Assembly (NCBI GenBank): GCA_963682025.1
Contig: OY821517.1
Location: forward strand, 336,827,144 to 336,891,143
Source: Cordilura impudica
Taxonomy: Eukaryota; Arthropoda; Insecta; Diptera; Scathophagidae
DNA length: 64,000 nt
Reading direction: 5' to 3'
In this document: positions 58,681-64,000 of the stretch, piece after piece
How positions within the stretch are numbered: position 1 is the first letter of the stretch
Layout: every line of letters begins with the position of its first letter
Position numbers and translations under genes: made by a program
Notes under the pieces: generated by a model
The model's database searches: none
Told to the model about the DNA's origin: nothing
Seen by the model: only the letters and a program-made list of their open reading frames with translations

Positions 58681-59428
58681 AGCAAAATTCAAGGTTTTAT
58701 TTTTATACTTATAAATAATAAAACTCGGGTAGAGTGAATCATTTAACAAATATAGTTGTTGAAACTCCGATTCCAAGTTACTTTTTCAAAATAAACTTCA
58801 TTATATTATATTAGTAACGTTGAAATTAAAAAAAAAGACAAAGGAAATAAGGAACTTTTAAGATATCAATATCAATTGTTTATTAATCACTTTATCTTTT
58901 TTGTAAATAAAGGACTTCAAGGATATCAATTTTATATTAGTTTCTTTATTTCTTTTGAGTGAAATAAAACGAAAATATTTATTTCCACGTTCAGCAAAAA
59001 CTATAAATATCAACTGACAAAATCTTATGCGAAAGTAAATAACGGCACTTAATTGTACAATGATATTAATTTTAAGCTGTACTGTTTTAAAAATTTTACT
59101 TTTATATTTTTAATTTTTATGTACAATGTGATTTTTGTTTTATGTTATGTGTAAATACTCGTGTAAATTTAATGCAAAAAGAAAATATTATGTTACTACG
59201 TCCCTTGAAAATTGTCAACAAATAATTTACGAAACGTTGGGAAAAGTGTAATAAGGAAAAAATGCCCTTTATTTACTAGCTCGTTTTAAATATAAACTAC
59301 AACTTCACGAATGATCAAATAACCAAATTTAAAAAAATTAATTCTAAGTAAAATAATTTATTAATTTGAACTGGATTTTGAATTATGTGTTTCTGTTAGT
59401 TATTAAATAAGTCAGTTTCCTAATAAAA
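58681..59428. other. Non-satellite spacer with family L repeat
   Basis: Medium-complexity sequence. About 59189-59260 is family L, TATGTTACTACGTCCCTTGA then GTCAACAAATAATTTACGAA and ACGTTGGGAAAA, the second copy of the 20510-20560 sequence. No exon. Confidence 0.5.
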
Positions 59429-59640
59429 ACAAGTAAGAAAATCATAGTCGGTCTAAACCGACTACACGATACCCATGCATTTAGAGAATTAGTCTTAGGT
59501 CCAACTTAGGTCCAAATTTGTGTGCAATTTTTATTATTCTTTTACCTGTAGTTCTGAAAAAATTCATATCGGATTCTATATGGCTGGATCCTGACGAAAT
59601 TTAATACACTTTCTTTTGTGAACCAAACTTGAAGATTTTA
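59429..59640 (+). repeat. Family A repeat, 5' part only
   Basis: AACAAGTAAGAAAATCATAG and a one-change version of the palindrome (GGTCTAAACC) are followed by ATACCCATGCATTTAGAG and decayed family A body to about 59640. The 3' two thirds are missing. Confidence 0.75.
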
Positions 59641-59659
59641 TTTTTTATGATTGTAAATA

Positions 59660-62000
59660 AAAAAAAAAAAAAAAAAAAAGCATTAATTTTACGGAAAAAT
59701 TCAATAATTTTATGAAAAAAAAAACATTAATGAAACAAAATTTTTTCATATACATTAATTTAATGAAAAAACAAAATAATTTAAAGAAAAAGTCGGAACT
59801 TTATAAATATAAAAATTCCTTAATTTTATGAAAAAATACGCTTCTTTTATGAAAAGTACATTATTTTTATTAAAAAAAAAAACATTAAAGTTACGAAAAA
59901 ATAATTTAAATTTTGTTCTTTTTATTTATTTTATTCATTATTTAAAAAAAAAAAAAAAAAACTGTTTCATTTTATAGTTAAAAAAAATTGAAAAAAAAGA
60001 AAAATCATTAATTCTAATTTTTTTAAAAACTCATTAATAAAAAAAAATTAGTTTTATGACAAATTCATTTATGAAACATTTTGTTTGCGGAAATATTCTT
60101 AATTTTATGAAAAAATTTATTGATTTTATGACACAAATTAATTCTTTTTATTTTGAAACATTCATTAGTTTTATGAAAAATTCATTAACTTAATGAAAAA
60201 TTCATTACTTTAATGAAAAATTCGTTTATTCTAGAAAAAATTCTTCACTCTTATGACAAACACATATATACAGCAGGTTTTGGAACGATATTCATTAACA
60301 TAATGAATTTGTTCATTAATTTTAAGAAAAACTACATTATTTAATGCAAGAAAAAAAATTAAAAATTTTATTGATAAAATTCATTAATTAAAAAAAAAAT
60401 CATTAATTTTTATTCTGTGAAAAATCATAATATTATGAATTATTTTTTAATTTTACGTCAAAATACAGAAATTCAAAAAAATAATTATTTTTTTTTTTAT
60501 AAAAATTAATTGATTTCAATTATAATTATAATTCTTTTCATTTATTAGATTTAAAAAAAAATTGTTTTTTCATTAATTTTGTGAAAAAATATTATCAAAG
60601 ATGAAAAAATTCTTCACTTTTATAAAAACTCCTTTATGTAGCGGTTTTAGAATGGCATTCATTAATATAACGAAAATGTTCATTAAGAAAGAATTAATTA
60701 TTAAATAAAAAAGTATTAATTTTATAAAAAAAAAAAAAATAATTTATAAAAAATTTATTAATTTAATTTTATGAAAAATTGGTGAATCAATTTTTATTTT
60801 GTGAAAACCCATAATTTTATGACCAAAATCTATTGGTTGTTTTATAGTAAAACCAAAATATGTAAAAACCTTAATTTTAGTGTTAGAAAAAATATATTAA
60901 GTTTTATTTTGAGAAAAATTCATTTCTTTCAAAAAAAAAAAAAAAAAATACCATAACTTTATGAAAAATTTGTGTAATATTATGAAAGAATTGAAATAAT
61001 AATATTCATTAATATAAAGATAAAGCTCATAACTTCATAACAAAATTCATTAATTTTTATTTTTAGAAAAATTCTTCATCAATATTTATTTTGTCCAAAA
61101 TCATAACTTTATGAAAAAAACCATTTAATGTAAGTATTCAATAATTTTTATTTTGTGAAAAATTCATTAATATCACAAGAAGTACGTAATATCAGAAAAA
61201 AAAAATTTTAAGTTTATTAAATAACTGATTAATTTTAGGAAAAGCAAATGTTTAGAAAAAATTCATATATTTATGAAAAAAATCGTTGACTTAAATTTTG
61301 CGAAAAATATGTTCATAAATTTTTATTATCTGAAAAATTATAATTTTATGAAAAAATCCATTATTTTTAAAATAACGAAAACACAACATAAAATACATTA
61401 TTTTAAGATAAATAGTCATTAATTTTTATTTTGTGGAAAATTCGGTTCTTAAATTTAGGATAAAATTGTTTGTTAGATTTGAAGACTTTTTCAGACATAA
61501 TGCAATTTTAATTTTGTTTCAATGGTGCATGGTAAAGAAGAAGAAAGCATATATATCAAAAATTCATCACTACACTGTATTCCCATCGGACCGGTTTCTG
61601 GCATTTAGACAAAAAATAATAATTATGAGACGAAAGGTTTGGTATAATAGTCATTATCAAGAAAAAACATATTAATTTCATGAACAAATTCCTTAAATTT
61701 AATGACAATGTTCAATAATTTCATAAAAAAATTTTATGAACAAAATTTTAAGAAAAATTCATTAATTTTAATAAAAAAATTCCTTAACTTTTATGATAAA
61801 TTCAATAACTGTCTGATAAATTTAATGAAAGAAATCATTAATTTCAAATTTAAAAGGACACAATAAAAAAATTCATTAACATAATGCATAAAATCATTAT
61901 TTTTATGAAAACATTCATCAATTTTATGAAAACATTAGTTTTTTATGAAAAAAAAAAAAACAAATATAATGAAATAATGAAAGAAAACTCTATAAAAAAA
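59660..62000 (+). repeat. Satellite G, right array, part 2
   Basis: About 2.3 kb of degenerate TTCATTAATTTTATGAAAAA-type units with TTTTTATTTTGTGAAAAA variants. Good order at about 60155-60215, where AATGAAAAATTCATTA repeats. Interrupted by a unique patch at about 61470-61660 that holds an 80-codon frame with no recognisable domain. Confidence 0.8.
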
Positions 62001-63780
62001 AACATTATACGAATATAATCCATACAAAACTTTTCAGATGCCAAGTAAGAATACAGAAAGAATATCCAGAATCCTAGAATTTTCCTAAGCCGCATTTTTC
62101 ATTTAAAGTATTTAGATATAATTCTTCAAAACGCCTTTCTCAAAAGTCTAAAAATCAAGCACAGATTTTATAATTTTAGTGTTTGATATTTTAACAAATA
62201 AACTTTTCTTTAAAAAAAATTATATTTCTACATAATTTATGAGTTCTTTATGCTCTATTCAAGTGACGTAAAGTGCAGCAACATTAAGATCTACATACAA
62301 ACATATACTCGTATATTTGTATGTATGTATGTATGTTTCAAGCCTTACTGTTTGTGGCTTTCGGTATCTAAATATCTATATGTAGCTGCATGATTAGTTT
62401 AAAATTGATTGCAAGTTACATTGCACAACGGCAAATGGGAAAACAAACTAGAAACAAAACAATAATAAAATTGAAAAAAAAACATATATATGCCATCAGC
62501 TAATAATATTTCATGATTCCAACAAATCATAGGCAAATGAAGGTGGTATTGCATGTATCGAATCAAATGTACGAGTATGTGAAGAGTGAGAGAAAGATAT
62601 CATTGCATTCGCATAATGTGTAAATAATAATATTTCATATTTTGTATTTCTGTGTCAGGCCATCATAATAACAGAACTTTAGTTTTTAACAATGTGATGG
62701 AGTATTTCACGGATTACAGAAAACTGTTCATAATGTTGTTGAACAGTTAGTTATTCATATCAAAATAATAGGAACAAATTTTTTTTAGGTTTTTCGTTTT
62801 TGTTATTGAGCTGTTCCTTGCTTTGTTAGAAAAATAAAAAACGGAAAAAAAACGTTAGCATAACCCTTAAGGTTTATTGCTATTTCGTATTTCGTATTTC
62901 GTACTTTTTGTTTTTTTTTTTTTTTTTGTAGCAATGACACCATAATAGAATTTAAATTTGTTTTGCCAACTACACTAACAACGTATTGAAAAACTTTTTT
63001 TTAAGTACACATGCATGAGTTTCAACAGAAATGCAATTGTTTGTATCTTAAAGTTATTTTTTTTAAGATCTTTTTTAGAAAAAAAAAAAAAAAACAAAAT
63101 GAAAAAAATAGTAACGTAAATTGTTGTGTCACGTTTAATTTGGTAATTTTCATGCAAATTCTATTTCGTATTTACTAAACTGCTTTTGTATGCATCATAT
63201 AATGTAACTGTATGCCATGTTTTTTTTTTTTTGTTTTTGTCTTCTATTTGAATTCAGATTATTTGTTGGTATCATGTCATTTATAAAAAAAATTTTCACA
63301 TTCGACAGTTTTTAAGAGACTTAAGTAACAAAACTCTATAACATTTTCGCTTGAAGGCTTTAGTTAAGATTTTAAGTTTGATTTCATTTGCATTTCCATC
63401 AAATAATGTCTTAAAGTAAATCGTTTTTTTTTTCTTTTTGGGTTTTGCTTCTACGGTGGGGACATTTGAGATAGGAGTTTACATGGGGTTGCTCATTATA
63501 TTCATGCTGGTTTTGTAGTGATTTTTTTTTTTGTTTCTTTAGCTTAATGAAGGGCCATTATATTTAATTTGAATGTTTTAAATCGATATGGAAAGGTAGG
63601 TAATGCTGGCAAAAATCTTATTATAAAGACTAAAAATTAATTTAAAACAGTTACTTTTAAATATTTAGTTACGGTTACTACTGCGTGTGTTTTTTTTTTT
63701 TTTAATTAAGAAAAATTAATAAATTAGAAATACTTTAAGAAGTAATTCGTTAAATATATTAAGTATTTTATGATTAAAAA
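62001..63780. other. Non-satellite intron sequence
   Basis: Higher complexity than the flanks, including CATACAAACATATACTCG and GTATGTATGTATGTATGTTT near 62297-62338 and CGTATTTCGTATTTCGTACT near 62886. No open frame with splice signals was found. It is a candidate for ancestral intron with regulatory elements, but nothing specific is visible. Confidence 0.45.
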
Positions 63781-64000
63781 TATCTTAGCAAATCCTTTGA
63801 AAAAATTCTTTAAAGTGAAAAAATTTCATTAATTCTATAAAAAATACATTAAGTTCATGAAAAACAAATTTCATAGTTTTTTGAAAAATTCATTAATTTT
63901 GTGGAAATTTTCATCTTGAAAGAGTTCATTAATTTGATAAAAAAAAAATTGCATACATATCACGAAAAAATTTTTTAATATCAAAAACTATTTTTTGTAA
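63781..64000 (+). repeat. Satellite G, continuing beyond the window
   Basis: TTCATTAATTCTATAAAAAA and GAAAAATTCATTAATTTTGT units in the right-array orientation. The array is cut by the window edge. Confidence 0.7.

Noticed and set aside
1..64000. CRISPR arrays, tRNA or rRNA genes, bacterial operons
   Set aside because: None seen. Tandem repeats here have no uniform repeat-spacer pattern, and the window is clearly eukaryotic intronic DNA.

Overview
This is a eukaryotic window, extremely AT-rich and almost entirely non-coding. It is best read as the 5' region and giant introns of one plus-strand gene in a fly genome. GT/AG splice sites, long CAACAA runs, Tc1/mariner, piggyBac and hAT-like elements, and dispersed repeats carrying ACAGACGGACGGAC tracts fit a higher dipteran, perhaps a calyptrate such as a blowfly. 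The species is an inference.

Host gene. The best-supported exon is 22252-22430: 179 bp, clearly richer in G+C than its flanks, one open frame, a polypyrimidine tract plus AG before it and GTGAGT after it. It encodes a charged, probably helical segment that I do not recognise. A possible start exon (13138-13182, 15 codons ending CAG|GTGATT) joins it in the correct phase. A less AT-rich, promoter/5' UTR-like stretch lies at about 11.4-13.1 kb. If this model is right, intron 1 is about 9.1 kb and the next intron runs at least 41.5 kb to the window edge. No other exon is convincing.

Layout. 0-2.4 kb: a dispersed repeat, then a dead Tc1-like transposon interrupted by a hAT-like MITE. 2.4-5.6 kb: simple repeats and unassigned sequence. 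5.6-7.1 kb: a dead piggyBac transposase gene, also interrupted by a MITE. 7.2-10 kb: dispersed repeats A, B, H and I and a second Tc1-like fragment. 11-13.2 kb: putative gene start. 13-21 kb: intron 1, filled by a locally amplified repeat (H) into which families A, B and K have inserted. 22.25 kb: the exon. 22.4-29.9 kb: AT-rich intron with B and J copies. 29.9-32.0 kb: a degenerate 18-bp minisatellite. 33-44 kb: B, A, K, J and I copies, a short tandem array grown from the 3' end of a B element, and a non-LTR retrotransposon 3' end on the minus strand. 45.5-48 kb: a degenerate CACC-punctuated satellite. 47.4-51.6 kb: PIF/Harbinger-type MITEs, a 15-bp minisatellite and a foldback element. 51.7-64 kb: large degenerate arrays of a roughly 20-bp unit (TTCATTAATTTTATGAAAAA), in one orientation to the left of about 56 kb and the other to the right.

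How it fits together. Apart from the exon(s), the window records repeat turnover inside introns. Several nested insertions have readable target-site duplications, so relative ages can be ordered: B before K, K before J, Tc1 before the 649-bp MITE, piggyBac before the 696-bp MITE. No intact transposase, RNA gene, CRISPR array or bacterial-type operon is present. Short reading frames scattered through the window are mostly chance frames in low-complexity DNA or frames repeated because they lie inside dispersed repeats.
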